From positions 78,784,416-78,848,415 of the forward strand of contig OX375878.1 of assembly GCA_947359465.1 (NCBI GenBank): a stretch of DNA of 64,000 nucleotides. Reading direction: 5' to 3'. The notes beneath the pieces were generated by a model. It was not told the DNA's origin. It searched no databases and saw only the letters and a program-made list of their open reading frames with translations. The position numbers and the translations under genes were made by a program. This stretch comes from Metellina segmentata. Its lineage: Eukaryota; Arthropoda; Arachnida; Araneae; Tetragnathidae. Shown here piece after piece: positions 24,230 through 36,339 of this stretch (position 1 is its first letter; each line of letters opens with the position of its first letter).

Positions 24230-25245
24230 GTTATACCTAGGAAAAAAATTCACTAGCAATTTAAGCAGTTGGAAGAATTTGACAGAGGTCGAGTAATTGG
24301 CCGAGAAGGTGGATTGCGCAACATATTGGTTGTAGTGATGTTACCGTCGCACGCTGTTGGCAGCGGTGGATACAACAAGGCTCATGACAGCGTCAACCAG
24401 GCTCTTAAGAATCGGAGGTTCGACGTGTTGTAAGACATGCGCGTACTGATCCAACATCCTATGTTTCAGACAACCTACGGGCAGTTGGGACCTCTCCCGT
24501 CCATCCAATAAGTGATCGCACCATTTGTCGACGGCTTCATGAAGTGGGACTAAACTCATGTAGACCATTACAACGACTGCCTTAAACAGCATTGCATAAC
24601 AGTCAAAGACTGGAATAGTGTCTCGTGCCAGACGGGCATGGGGCGTCGAATGGCATCGAGTGGTCTTGACTGACAAATCTCCCTTCTGTCTGGTTAGAGA
24701 CGACAATTGAATCCGTGTGTGCAGGCAACGTGGTCAGTGCCAAAATTCACGGTTTGTTGTGCAGCGTCACACGTCTAGAAGACCCGGTGCCATGCTGTGG
24801 GGTGCAATTGCGTTTGATGTCAAATCACCTTTGTTATTCGTTACGGGCTCTTTGACAGGCTAGCGTTATGTACAAGAAAATTAACAGCCAGTTACGCTTC
24901 CATTCCTGAACTCCCAAGTTCACCCGCTTTTTCAACAAGGCAATGCTCGACCCCATATTTCTGCCGTCTATAGAGCTTGTCTACGACACAACGATATCTT
25001 ACCACTGCTAGAATACTCACCGCACTTGTCCCCGATATAGAACGAACGTATGGGATGCCATTGGACGAGATGTCACCACTCCACTCGTTCTGCGTTTTCT
25101 GCTGAGACTACGTGACAAGGTTCAAGCAGCATGGGATGGACTGTCGAAGGACTTCATAAAGATCCTGTATGACTCACTACCAAGGCGCTTGGCATGCTGC
25201 ATTAGGAATAATGGCAGTCATACGTCATACTGAATGATACCACTT
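24230..25245 (+). pseudogene. Tc1-like transposase relic
   Basis: Fragments on the plus strand follow the Tc1 order with several stops and frameshifts. Near 24270 is an N-terminal helix-turn-helix start (LKQLEEFDRGRVIGREGG). Near 24780 is the catalytic-domain block RRPGAMLWGAIAFDVKSPLL. Near 24935 is FQQGNARPHISAVYRACLRH, with Asn where the second catalytic Asp is expected. Near 25010 is LEYSPHLSPI, the decayed family motif. I could not identify terminal inverted repeats. It is unrelated in detail to the Tc1 copy at 5512-6084. Confidence 0.8.
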
Positions 25246-25689
25246 AAAAAAAATTCTCAATAATGTTTGCATATTTCAGTCTTAAATTTTAATCATTTAC
25301 TCATTTATAAGCACTTTACCAACCTTTTAAATTTCATTGCATTCTAACAATTCTTTCTAGGTGCAGCTTTTGTTTGTCTTAGAGTGTATATGTCCTTTCG
25401 GAAGGACATACAGATGTGAACAGCATTTTCATCCATGAAATTTATTGAAAACAAAAAAAAAGGCCATGAATGAGACTGATTGAAATTTGACATTTCTCTG
25501 TTGCTTCATCAGTAACAAATTTAGCAGCAAACATTAAAAGACTAGCGAAATCGAACCAGGCTTAAAAGTCTCATCAATGGTAAGTAATGTTTATGTGTTG
25601 TGATTGATATTGTTTTATATACAGTAATTAAATCCTTTAAAATGTTAATTATATCTGTAAACATACTTTTATTTAAAAGGTTATTAAGC

Positions 25690-25771
25690 ATATGCCAAGA
25701 CTCCTTCTAGCGAGCAGAGGGAATATAATACTTCAAGTTACAATTTGATCTCGCTCTTGGTGCTCGTACAG

Positions 25772-25820
<49 letters not shown>

Positions 25821-26078
25821 TCATCACATCCAACAACTGTGGTCCAGAGTTATCTTCAACCAACGAGACTCTCCGGCAGCTGTAGCATCATCAATGGGGT
25901 CCACGACAACAATCGCTCTTTCGTCGAATAGATCATCTCTTACTATTGTATATTGAAGCTCCAATAAACATGTTTTGAACTAGAATATATTAATTAATTT
26001 AGTTTTGTGATTGAGTTATCCTTTTTCTTCCCCTAAGCGAAGCAGATCCTACCCCTAACCTTATTTTTCAACACCAGC
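25690..26078 (+). mobile_element. Possible solo LTR of a Gypsy-type retrotransposon, with a (CT)n tract
   Basis: The stretch contains a (CT)n run (25774-25822), a GC-richer leader-like part, CTCCAATAAACATGTTTTGA (an AATAAA poly(A) signal at about 25961), and an end resembling LTR termini (CCTTATTTTTCAACA at about 26078). No gag/pol or clear target duplication is visible. It could instead be the 3' UTR of an unknown transcript. Confidence 0.3.
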
Positions 26079-26439
26079 CATGAACGTAAGGTAGAAAAGG
26101 TGCTTGAGTTGTATGGCTCATCTGAATTCGTGTGTGAAAAAAATTAGTGTAAATGGTTGGCCACCCCTGGTTTAATCCGTCCTTTTGGGTATCCTTTTGT
26201 TGTAAAAAAAAGTCTGCTTCGCTATTTCAAACGAATTTTGAATTATTTGAATAAAGTGTATGTGGTAGTCAGTAGTTGGATACAGATGGAATTGGAATTT
26301 CAAATCTATTATTAATTTCTGGGAAATAGCTAAGAGCTTATTTTATTACCTTTGCAACAGTAACTGAGAGATGCATGTCCTGATTTCATTCCAGATAGTT
26401 TTCATTCACAAAATTATCTGCAGTGTTCAATTTTAATAG

Positions 26440-26535
26440 TGATAAGCAGTTTTCATTGTACGAAGTGATTAATAGTAATAAGCAGTTTTCATTGTACAAA
26501 GTGATTAATAGTGATAAGCAGTTTACATCTACGAA
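26440..26535. repeat. 36-bp tandem repeat, about 2.5 copies
   Basis: TAAGCAGTTTTCATTGTACG followed by AAGTGATTAATAGT repeats with period 36. Confidence 0.85.
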
Positions 26536-26539
26536 GGTA

Positions 26540-27900
26540 AGAAACACGCAGATTTTTGCATTCGTAAATAAGTGAAGCTGATTATCTAGACTAAATCTAA
26601 GGGTTCAATTGAAGCTCATATACCTATCATCAAGGTGAAAATTCGTGAATATTTTCGACTTTTATTCAGCATCGTGGTAGGTGTGATATACGAGTTGTCT
26701 AATATTTTTATAAGACGTCATCGTATTAATTAATGTAGGGCTTTCAAAGTATTTCAAATTAACTTTAAAAGTATTCATTTTCTCTGCAAAAATGAAATCC
26801 TTGAAACTCTGGCCCCGTTATACTTTTGTCTGTACGTTATATCTTATTTTGAAAGTACCAATGCTGAGGTTTTTGGGAATAGAAACTGATAACGAAAAAA
26901 GTCAACGGATTTTATTTTAGGGGGCGTAGAACGATGCTTGAATTTTTCTGTATCCTGCTCATACAAACAATTGCAGTTTATAAAAAATAAAAATTGTAAT
27001 TTTTTTCACTCTTTTCAAATATATATGTGTATAGAAAAATGCTAACGAGAAGCTGTTTATAAAAATCAAAGGTATCACATTATTACGAAGAGTATTTGCT
27101 AACAAAATAGTTTTAACTAACAATAAACATTCTTTGCTCTATGAACAAATGTATCCTGTTCAAAGCTTTAAAACAGAATTCGATACTGTATATTATGAAA
27201 TTCATGGCAATTTTTTTCATCCGATTTCTAAATCAAGACATTATTGCAAAACGACTACAAACATTATTGCTACCTAAAAAGCAAGAACTGGACCCCCTGT
27301 AAACTTTTTCGATGGTACTAAATAGTATTAACCAGAAACTAGAGCCCTTGTTATTGACTATCACAGAGTATTTCCTGAGTGGTCTTCTAGATCTATATGC
27401 TCACTTTCATGTTGACAGTAAAATATTTAAGTTCAGTAGGCCTCTAACTTCATGTAAACTTGTAATTGTGTAACTTCAGTAATACCTTTACTGATGTCAA
27501 AAATGTTATGCATACATATTAGTTTGTGAGTTTTTTCGCGGTTACATCATAAAAGACACTTTAAAATCTCAGTATTTTGTTACATTGATAACAAAGTTAT
27601 TCAAAAAGCACGCATCAGGGACAAAGATGTTTTGAGAAGAAAACCCACGGGATACGAATTCTTCCTGAAGATTTTTGAATTAAACTATCAAAAACACATG
27701 CTTTCTCTAATTGTATCAGAAAATCGAAGTACCGTACATCACAGATAAATTATACGTCTGAATTTGTCAATAAACTCAAGAGTAAAAAAAAATCGTTAGT
27801 CAATGCACAATATTAGAGAATTTAGGGACCGGGATAAGGAAAACTGGGCCGTCGAAATTATTTTCTGAATACTTACTTTATGAACGGTAGGTAGGAAGTT
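26540..27900. other. Intergenic, nothing recognised
   Basis: AT-rich DNA without a protein-like frame or recognisable repeat boundary. Confidence 0.4.
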
Positions 27901-27904
27901 CAAT

Positions 27905-28080
27905 TGATGTCAACATGGGGCAGATATTGTCAATGATTCTGTATCAATCCCGAAGGAAAAGATCTGAGGATAACATTTCGTAATATTGAAACACGGTTAG
28001 ATGACAAGGTCAGCTTCTGAGCTGTCACCCCTTTTCCAAACTTCCACACCACGCCAACGTGAGGACATGAATTTGTAACA
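27905..28080 (-). repeat. SINE body copy
   Basis: The blocks TATCAATCCCGAAGGAAAAG, AACACGGTTAGATGACAAGG and CTTTTCCAAACTTCCACACC keep the family order and end at CACGCCAACGTGAGGAC. Confidence 0.75.
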
Positions 28081-28430
28081 GATTAACGTAACCAAGTACA
28101 CGACGTTCTTTTTTCGGGTCGAATTTTGAAGTCGCAACTCTCTGGTTGCTAATCTGTTGCTGTTCGAACAGGGCTACCGGAGTCCCTGTAAAAGTTATTT
28201 TCAAAAATAAAATGTTTTTGAAAAAAGAGAGCTGTTTGCTGAGGTTTGTATGCGAGGAGCTCATACCTAAGGAATAGCCTTGATGACCAATACTGTTCAG
28301 AGTCCTTTAGAGGCTAGGGTTGAATTGAAATCGAGTTATTTTGTGTGTACTGTGTACCATCCTTACAAAATGGCTCTTTTGACCCAAAGTAGAAAAGGAC
28401 AGAGGGCTAGCCCTCTCCTTCGATATGGGT

Positions 28431-28498
28431 ATGATTGGAAGTGCTCTGTTGAGAACTTTTAAACAGTTTGGCAGTGCTCTGTTGATAACTTTTAAACA
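28431..28498. repeat. Short tandem duplication (about 33 bp)
   Basis: AGTGCTCTGTTGAGAACTTT and AGTGCTCTGTTGATAACTTT, each followed by TAAACA, occur back to back. Confidence 0.85.
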
Positions 28499-28499
28499 C

Positions 28500-30025
28500 A
28501 GGGGCTAAGAGACGAAGACTGGTATTTTTCTACATATTGCTCCTTTCCCGTATAGTTTACGCTCTCAAAGAGTTGAATACTTGAAAAGACAGGTATGTGA
28601 GGTAAGAAATTATCAGAGTACTTTGCGTTTTTGAAGTTGATGTAGAAGAGGACTATTGTCTGGGATCAAAGGACATTCATAGTTTGCGGGAATAAAAACA
28701 AACTACAAAATAGATAACCGAATAAATGCACATGCAAAAGTTTTACATATCTCATGAATGAAGCAGAGCAACCGTGTAAAGCAGCAAAAGCTCTCAAACG
28801 CTAAGGTCATGAAATTTGCACAGTTTATTAAGACAGGAACTTCTAGGTCAAAGCAACTATGTTCATATCACAGCTTCGTTCCCCAAGAACCCAAGAAGTA
28901 AAATTTAAGAGTGAACATTTTGCAAGAACAGACCAATTTCTCAATAAACTCCAATGAACAGTACAAAACGTCAAAAGCTGTAGTGAGCCGATTAGTTGGA
29001 AGAGAAAAAAACACAAGCACGGGGAACGGACAAAGCTCAAAATTATTCCATGAAACAACAAAACCGCCGAGAAAAAATAATTGTGACTTGATTTGTCTAA
29101 ATCAGCAAACTATCACTTGAAGCTGGGTAGTAAAGCTAAAATATAAAATAGTTTGTTTCTCAGGGGTCATTAAATTCTAGTACCAAATGTTTAGTAAAAA
29201 GAGCACTTGAATATAAAATTTCAAGATGTTTGATCACCTATTACCCTCTCTCCTGCACATCATAAACCACCAGAGGAGCAGCTAGGAGGGAGGAAGTACA
29301 GCAGGAGTTTCAGCTCCAAGCGCCGATATCCAAAGGAATTCAGAGGCACATATTATAAAGTCTTTTGATTATATTGGATCAAATGCTTTGTGACTTTCAG
29401 CTCTAAAATTATTCCCCATCGTAGAACTTTTTAATGTTAGACGTGTAGTGTGACGCTTTCACGCACTCCATCTTTATAACGCTAACCTTGGAAGTCATTT
29501 TCTCCATTTTCGTTCATCTCCCTGCAATCTTTTTTCTACTTAGAAAAAAAGAGAAAACAAGACAATTGACTTCTTACAAACGTCTGGAGAGCACAAAACA
29601 GGGAATACTTATTCTTAATTCCGTCCTGACCATCCCTTTACGAGTCTCGGCTCTCTGCTTGTTTCTTTGCAAAATCAATAGTTAATTGTTTAATTTAACT
29701 AATATGGTGTCTAAATATTTTATTCAAATATTATTTAAATAATTATATTCTATCACCATTTTAAATTGCAAATTGTTGGTTAAGCAGGTTTGATTCCTCC
29801 TTAGGTGTATTTCTTTCTTTTGTGTAGGAAAAACATTGCTGTGTGTAAGTCTATTACTTGATGTTGTTCGTCTTTTGTTCGACACAGCTTGGGCAAATAG
29901 GGTCTTAAGACCCAAAAGCGACCAACCATCATCTTAAATACTTAGATTTAGTTTGGACAAAGGGTGAACTCGTTTTAGTCTCAGAGTCGAAAAAGCTAGC
30001 TGATATGAAAAGTGGAGAGGGAGTC
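28500..30025. other. Intergenic, nothing recognised
   Basis: No exon or repeat is supported. Several short open frames lack protein-like composition. Confidence 0.4.
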
Positions 30026-30029
30026 GAAA

Positions 30030-30420
30030 AGCGGATTTGTAGTCGTCCCCTCGTCGGGCCTGCTTTTCTCGCCAGGTAGGTTGGCAGAGGGTGGGGGTCG
30101 GTAATTACAGGCCAGTGGCGAATTCTATTGTAGGCACGTCCCCTGGGAGATTACTTAATCAAAAGAGCGTCAGATTGAGACGGAGGGTATTAAGTGACGG
30201 ACATGATCTCATGTTTAACCTCGAAATGTCTGGGGCGGCTGCCCTTTTTGTTTCTGGAGCACTCGGAAACAATACCAACTGTCGCTTCGGATTCCTAAGA
30301 GAAGGACGCGCGCCCCCTCTCTGTCTCTGCGGCTGGGAGATTGAAAAACCGGATGTGTTTTCGTCTTTCACCATCGCCAGTGGGCTCTCCTGAGAGGGCT
30401 TTAATTGTTCGTGTGATTTC
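30030..30420. other. GC-rich island of unknown nature
   Basis: This 400-bp patch is much richer in G and C and in CpG than anything nearby (for example CGTCCCCTCGTCGGGCCTGC and GAAGGACGCGCGCCCCCTCT). It is open on both strands for about 100 codons (30091-30393 plus; 30159-30566 minus). Neither product resembles a known family, and CpG-rich DNA is often open by chance. It could be a promoter island, a noncoding first exon or a repeat end. Confidence 0.35.
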
Positions 30421-30564
30421 ATTTGAGTTGGTAGCGTCGATGGGCTTTGCTGATAAGGGTTTGTATCTGATCGAGGATGATATAACAGATCGGAGTCGTG
30501 ATTGGGGGCAGGATTGAAGAAAGGGGCTACTGGTTTTATTTCAGAAAGAAAAGGCCGTTGAATC

Positions 30565-30940
30565 ACCTTGTGTTCTCAGTTGGTAGAGTCGCGGATTAGC
30601 GACCACGAGTTCGAAACACGATTCAACCAAACGCCTTTGTGTACGTGAGATTCATGTTAATATGTCGAGGCCTCATGTGTCCTCACGTTCCCAGTGGGAA
30701 GAGCAACGGATTAGCACCAGAGGGTTACCAGATCGAAACTAGATCCAGAATTCAAACGTCATCACGTTTGCATGGTGTAGAAGTTTGAAAAGTGGGGTGC
30801 CAGCTCAGGTGTTTTTTCGTCACCTGACCGTGGTTCTAAATTACGAGGCTGTGACTTTGGATCTCTCCCTTAGGGATTGATCCCGGGCAGTTTCCAATAG
30901 CCCGTTGTTTTGATTCAGTGCGACGTCCATTTATTAACTT
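30565..30940 (+). repeat. tRNA-derived SINE: one detached head and one copy with head and body
   Basis: The detached head at 30570-30625 carries a pol III A-box-like TCAGTTGGTAGAGTCGCG and a B-box-like GAGTTCGAAAC. A second, decayed head (30695-30750, CCCAGTGGGAAGAGCAACGG) leads into the family body: GGGGTGCCAGCTCAGG, then ACCTGACCGTGGTTCTAAAT, then TTAGGGATTGATCCCGGGCA, ending near CAGTGCGACGT. Confidence 0.75.
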
Positions 30941-30974
30941 ACACTGGAGTAACAAAACAGGCTTCCTACCAATT

Positions 30975-31175
30975 ATGTTTCCCCGTTGGCGTGGTATACA
31001 ATTTTGTAGTGGAGTGCCAGCTCCACTCAGTTGTTAACCTGAGTTCTTAACCTGATCTTCTGACTGTGGTTCCAAATTACAAAGTGTTGTCTTCGGATCT
31101 TTCAATTCATGATTGATCCCCAAACGGCATCAATACCCGTTATGTTTTTCCAGAGCGACGTAAATTCAACAACCT
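30975..31175 (+). repeat. SINE body copy
   Basis: It begins CGTTGGCGTGG and includes AGTGCCAGCTCC, CTGACTGTGGTTCCAAATTA and a diverged ATGATTGATCCCCAAACG, ending at CCAGAGCGACGTAAATTCAA. It lies directly behind the preceding copy in the same orientation. Confidence 0.7.
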
Positions 31176-31179
31176 ACCG

Positions 31180-32084
31180 CTTCCCATTCGTGAGATATTT
31201 TTTTTATGAAGCTTCTAAGCGTAGGTAGCAATTGCGCTTCTGCCACTATACGTGTGCCCTGTTAGCATTTTACTCTGTTAGAACCATTAGGTTCGTTTTT
31301 GGAATATGATTTCAGCACGCAGCCAATTAAAATTCGAAAGAATGAATTCTGAATTCATATGAAAGTTGATTGGTCAACGCCAATTAGATTAAACGCCAAA
31401 GCGGCGAAAAACTACATTTTCAGGTAAACCCCATATGTAACATGAGATGGAATTTAGTAACGGAAGTAAAATCTTCGCATCCGGCTGGTTTTTTGCACAA
31501 AAAATCCTTCTTATACGGCAATCATTTATCTCTAATGAAAAACAAAAATAAAATTTTGATTAATGTTTCAAACGAAAAAATATGTTTATCGAAAATAATG
31601 TAATTTAAAAAACGGTTTATTAAAAACGAAAAATGTCATGGCATTAACTACAGGGCAGAATGGATGGTATCTGTTTCATGGGTGTTCGGGACATCTCACT
31701 AAAACAAGGTTGGGAATGAAAGATTCCCGAGGAGTATATATAAGGCTTTTGAACGAAAATCTGACAAGATAGCTTGAGAACCACGTAACGTTACGATGAA
31801 GTTTGATGATCAATTGGGTCAGAAAGGGCACTTTTGGTAAAACCTTTTTAAGGACCCTGCCAAACGTCTCTAAAATGAAAGCATGGGGCCAATTTTGAAA
31901 CAAACAATATTTAGGTCAATTAAAAAGAATTCTTGATGAGGAAATGGTTTAATTTGGATTACCTTCGATTTAAGATCAGAGTAAATACAAAACGCTAACC
32001 CAGTGATTTAACCGATCACTAAATGGCTTATTTTAATTCAATACTAGTCACTGCGTGGCCAGCATGTAACGTTGCTCGTGACAG
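31180..32084. other. Intergenic, nothing recognised
   Basis: AT-rich with no supported feature. Confidence 0.4.
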
Positions 32085-32330
32085 TTCTTTTCGTGGGGTC
32101 AGGTGTGACCACTGCTCGCTAACCCCCGGTGATTGCTACGAATTCCTATTTGGTTTGGTTTGCGAAGCAAACCAAATGGCAATTCGTAGCCTATAGGATA
32201 ACAATCATCATGGCGTTGCCCGTGGTAATGTTTTAGTTCGCAAACCGAATGGGAATTCGTTGCCTATTGGATAACAGCCATCAGGGCGTTACTCGTGGTT
32301 GCCTCGTCATTGTCAAATACGGCCACATTC
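32085..32330. repeat. Hairpin-chain repeat, copy 1
   Basis: GCTCGCTAACCCCCGGTGAT is followed by the palindrome TTTGGTTTGCGAAGCAAACC. A segment GGATAACAATCATCATGGCG / GGATAACAGCCATCAGGGCG then repeats about 70 bases apart. It shares blocks with 35165-35480 and 49085-49280. Confidence 0.7.
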
Positions 32331-35160
32331 TAATTGCGAAGAGATCCAATCGGCATGACGTCACAATCTCTTGCGGAAAATATAAATATTTAATTGAGAA
32401 TTATTTATTAAAAAAGATTTAAAATCTGTTGAAATTTTCAATCTATCTTTAACGATCCCGATTTCGAAAAACACAGAACACTCTGGATTACATTGGGTAA
32501 AATCTTTATTGCTGAGGTTAAATTTGACAGGAAATAATAAAAGTATGCATTTAAACACAATATCAATACAAAAGCTGAAAATTCTACTCACGAGTTTTCA
32601 AGATACTCAATAAAAAACATACAAAACATTCATGATTCATATTTGTCTCCTGAACATAGTTTATTTATAATATATTTTCCTTCCCAGTCCATTGTCAAGA
32701 GTGTAACTTGGAACGGGCTTACCCATCGAAACATTCAATAAAAACTTTGACAAGGTAGTTTATTTTGTTTCTTATACAAGTCTAATATGATTCCGGCTTT
32801 TTTTATTAACAATTTCATTTATCAGAATTTGTTTCACTAAATCGTGCATAAAATCTAACTCATCATGGGTATTCAATTTTAAGAATTCATAATGCAATTA
32901 GATTTTTACTTTAATTTATTCAATGTCAGGAGACAACTCTTAAAAAATTGTGACATTTAAAAACTTTCACACTTTTTCATTTTAACAAATCCTAAAATAC
33001 ATTAACATGATTCAACTATTTATAACATGATTCAACTATTTAGAGCATGATTATCTAAGAGAACCGTGAAGGAAATCTGCAGGCCTATATGATATGGACA
33101 GGGAGACATTGAAATCGCAATACAAAAATGAGTTGACAATTAACTCGTCAATACAAAATTGTATTAAGTAAAATTAGCCATCAAAACCGTTTTATATTTC
33201 TTCACATAAGGAGAAAAGGAAATTCATTACCTAAAAATGAGATGAGTGATTGAGAATTTTATAAAAAAGGACTTTGCACCTTTATCTTCTAACGATTGGG
33301 TTAAGAAGCACCCTTAAATGACCCGTATACAATTGAAGAAAAATTAACAGTACGACAAATGACCATGAACATATTACACAAGATATTTAAATATGAATGC
33401 TTTATACAGGTAGAGAAATCGATGACTTATCCCATTTATCATTATATTGTTATTTAAAACAAGGCACAAAATAATTTTTTAAGAAAAAACTTTAATATAA
33501 TTTAAGTATTTTAAGCTTTAATTAAAAGAAATAAATTACGAACTACCAACTCAATGTCTGCTTTTTTTAAACTTATCACTGAATCAAATTTTATGTCTAA
33601 ATAAAAGGTGTTTTACTCCTGTTTGTAATTGAAAATTCAAGAGAGCAATGAAATTATTTATTTCTTATAGTTTCAGGAATCTTTTTAGGAAGTTATAAGT
33701 TATAATTAACTTTTTACTTATTAATATGCTATACATTCTTTATATTGAGATTAGATTAGGTCAAGTAGTTTTTATGGTAGAATACGCAAAGTTTCCAAGC
33801 GTTTAATTTTAAACAATGTCTCTTTAAAAGTTATGAATTTAGGATAAAAAAGTAATTACCTTTGCCACATCAGATCATTAAATGTATAGCTTTAAATGCA
33901 ATCAGTCTAACTCACTTTAATTAAATAATTATAATTTAAACTAAATCGCTGGAATGTAATGGAAATTTCGTAATTATTAGTTGTGTGTTTGAAAATATGA
34001 ATCAATTATTATTTTTACATATTAATTCAGTACGATTTTCAAATATTGATGCATTACTATTTCTTTCAAATATTAATTACTACTTAAAAACATTTAAATA
34101 ACAGTTAAAAATTTATTATTTAACAAAATAAACACAATTGTAGGAAGAATCTTTGAAATTAAAGTGCAGCTTTAGGCATCGTTTTTGTGATATGTGTATC
34201 TAAAATTATATGATGCTATTTTTAGCTCTATGTACTTTTGTGTTGTTGTTTACATAATTTTTAATTATATTGTATCCTAGAATCAGAATATAAATGCTGC
34301 TATATAAATAAATACACTGCATTTTGTTCGACCTGATCAATGTTGTGTTTTTAAACTTTTAATAATGAAAGGTTTGGGATGCAAATCAAAAAATAAAATT
34401 AATATTATTAATATCATTGATATAAAAATTTGTACACGTTTTCTCTACCAGTAAAACTATTGCACATTTGAAGAATGTGAACTGACCATAAGTTAAAAAA
34501 AAAAAACAACAACAGTAGTATTGCTATAGCATTCTGTTGACAAATATATGAACAGAAAGTTCACTTCGTACTTGAGCATGGAGTAAAACATGTAAAAATA
34601 CAGGACCATACTTTGAAATAATACAAACTCTCTACCCCAAGAACGTTGAATCCAAAAATCAAGCTTAGGTACGTGATTTCCTTTTCAAAGTGTAAATCAC
34701 GAAACAGGTGCCCTTTCTAACAAAACATGTGGGTACTCCTAAGTACTACATTCAATAAACATTGATCACTTCAATTTTGCTGTATGTGTTACATTGGCAC
34801 GATGAATGTAATTATGCAAAGATTGCAAAACAGCGAAATAGTACTGTCTTGTGCATCATACATTGAAACTACTTTAAATTTTGCTAAGCTACATCGAAAT
34901 CATTGCATGACTACTAAAAGTGATTTTTAATACCACGTTTGGTCTGTGAAGTTAAAGGCATATAGAGTATTGTAGTCAATTATATTTTTAACTTTGGGCT
35001 GACTGCAGCATTTTTACTAATTAAAAAGCACATAGACTAGAAAAATAAAAAGTTAAATAAAACTTATATTATATAGTGATTTCAGTCAACACTATTATGT
35101 CATACTTGTTATGTCATACAGTAAAACAACGTTGATGCCCAACAGAACACATAATTTTTT
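32331..35160. other. Intergenic, mostly featureless AT-rich DNA
   Basis: Contains a short tandem repeat near 33003-33045 (TAACATGATTCAACTATTTA) and, near 32405-32460, a segment related to dispersed sequence at 56665-56715 (AATCTGTTGAAATTTTCA then AACGATCCCGA). No coding sequence is seen. Confidence 0.4.
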
Positions 35161-35164
35161 TTTG

Positions 35165-35480
35165 TAACTAGAGGGCTCCGCCCCCTGCTCGCTTACGCTC
35201 GCCAACCCCCGGGGATTGCTGCGCAATCCCATTTGGTTTGCTTCGCAAACCAACACTCCTTTCACAGATGTCATTTGGTTTGCTTCGCAAACCAACATTC
35301 CTTTCACAGAGTGAAACTATCTGAATAATTCGTATTATGCTGATTTCACTTTCCGGTACATGACGTCACAGCGAGGGCTTCGCGCCCTGCTCGCTTACGC
35401 TCGCCGACCCCGGGGATTGCTACGCAATCCCGTTTGGTTTGCTTTCTCAAACCAATACTTCTTTCGCAATTGATTTCACT
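35165..35480. repeat. Hairpin-chain repeat, copies 2 and 3
   Basis: Consecutive short palindromes follow one another: GAGGGCTCCGCCCCC, GCTCGCTTACGCTCGC, GGGATTGCTGCGCAATCCC and TTGGTTTGCTTCGCAAACCA. The last is repeated at about 35276. A second array starts near 35371 (GAGGGCTTCGCGCCCTGCTC) after TGACGTCACAGC. They are very GC-rich against an AT-rich background. Confidence 0.8.
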
Positions 35481-35776
35481 TTTTTTTGCTTTAACACTTA
35501 ATGCACCCTAAACTAATAGCCGCATCAGTAAAAAATCTTCTGCATCTTGTTCCCTGTACAATTTTAAGTAAACAGTGTTAATATCAAAACTTTACGATTG
35601 TACTTTGTCGGTAAACTGTCTTGAGAACAGAGGGAAAAAAGCGAGCCTTTTTCCTCGCCAAATAAAAAGAAATCGTTTTTATGGCAATTGTTGCTACGAT
35701 AAATTTGATATCTGGCAAACCCGATAGTAGAAAATGCAACCCACTGCTGTTTGCGGAACCAGCTATGCGAACTGAA

Positions 35777-36335
35777 AAATACGAAATTTGTGTCACCAAC
35801 TTTTGATTGCATCGAATTTATTTATGAACCAATTTTAAAAATAATTGTACCGTAAGAAAGAGTACATTGTGAGGTATACTGCAATATTTTTAAAATTAAA
35901 AACTAACAGTAATACTATATAGATATGACCATTTTAGTTTTGTATCGGAAGTTACGATCTGAAAGTTCCGAAAATTGTATGACCTACTTTTAATTGCATC
36001 GATTTTGTTTATTAACCAATTTGAAAAATAATTGTACCATAAGAAAGAGTGTAATGTAGTGTATTCAGTGATGTTCTCAAATTTAAAAAATAATGGTTTT
36101 TGCCGTAGACATAACGGTTTTAACAAAACGTAGCGAAAATATCCGAAGATTCCGAATTTTGTATCACGAACTTTTGATCGCATCCAATTTAATTATTAAC
36201 CGATTTCAAAAATAATAGTACCGTAAGAAAGAGTATATTCTGAGGTATACTGCGATATTTTAAAAATTAAAAACTAATAGTAATTAGATATAGATACGGC
36301 AGTTTTAAAAAAAAGTAACAAAAATGTCCCGATTT
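35777..36335. repeat. Tandem repeat, about 185-bp unit, three diverged copies
   Basis: TAATTGTACCGTAAGAAAGA and related blocks recur at about 35842, 36029 and 36213. Each unit begins near CAACTTTTGATTGCATCGAA. Related flanking blocks (CACTTAATGCACCCTAAACT at 35495 and CACTTAATAAAACCTAAACT at 36510) bracket the array. Confidence 0.75.
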
Positions 36336-36339
36336 TTCC

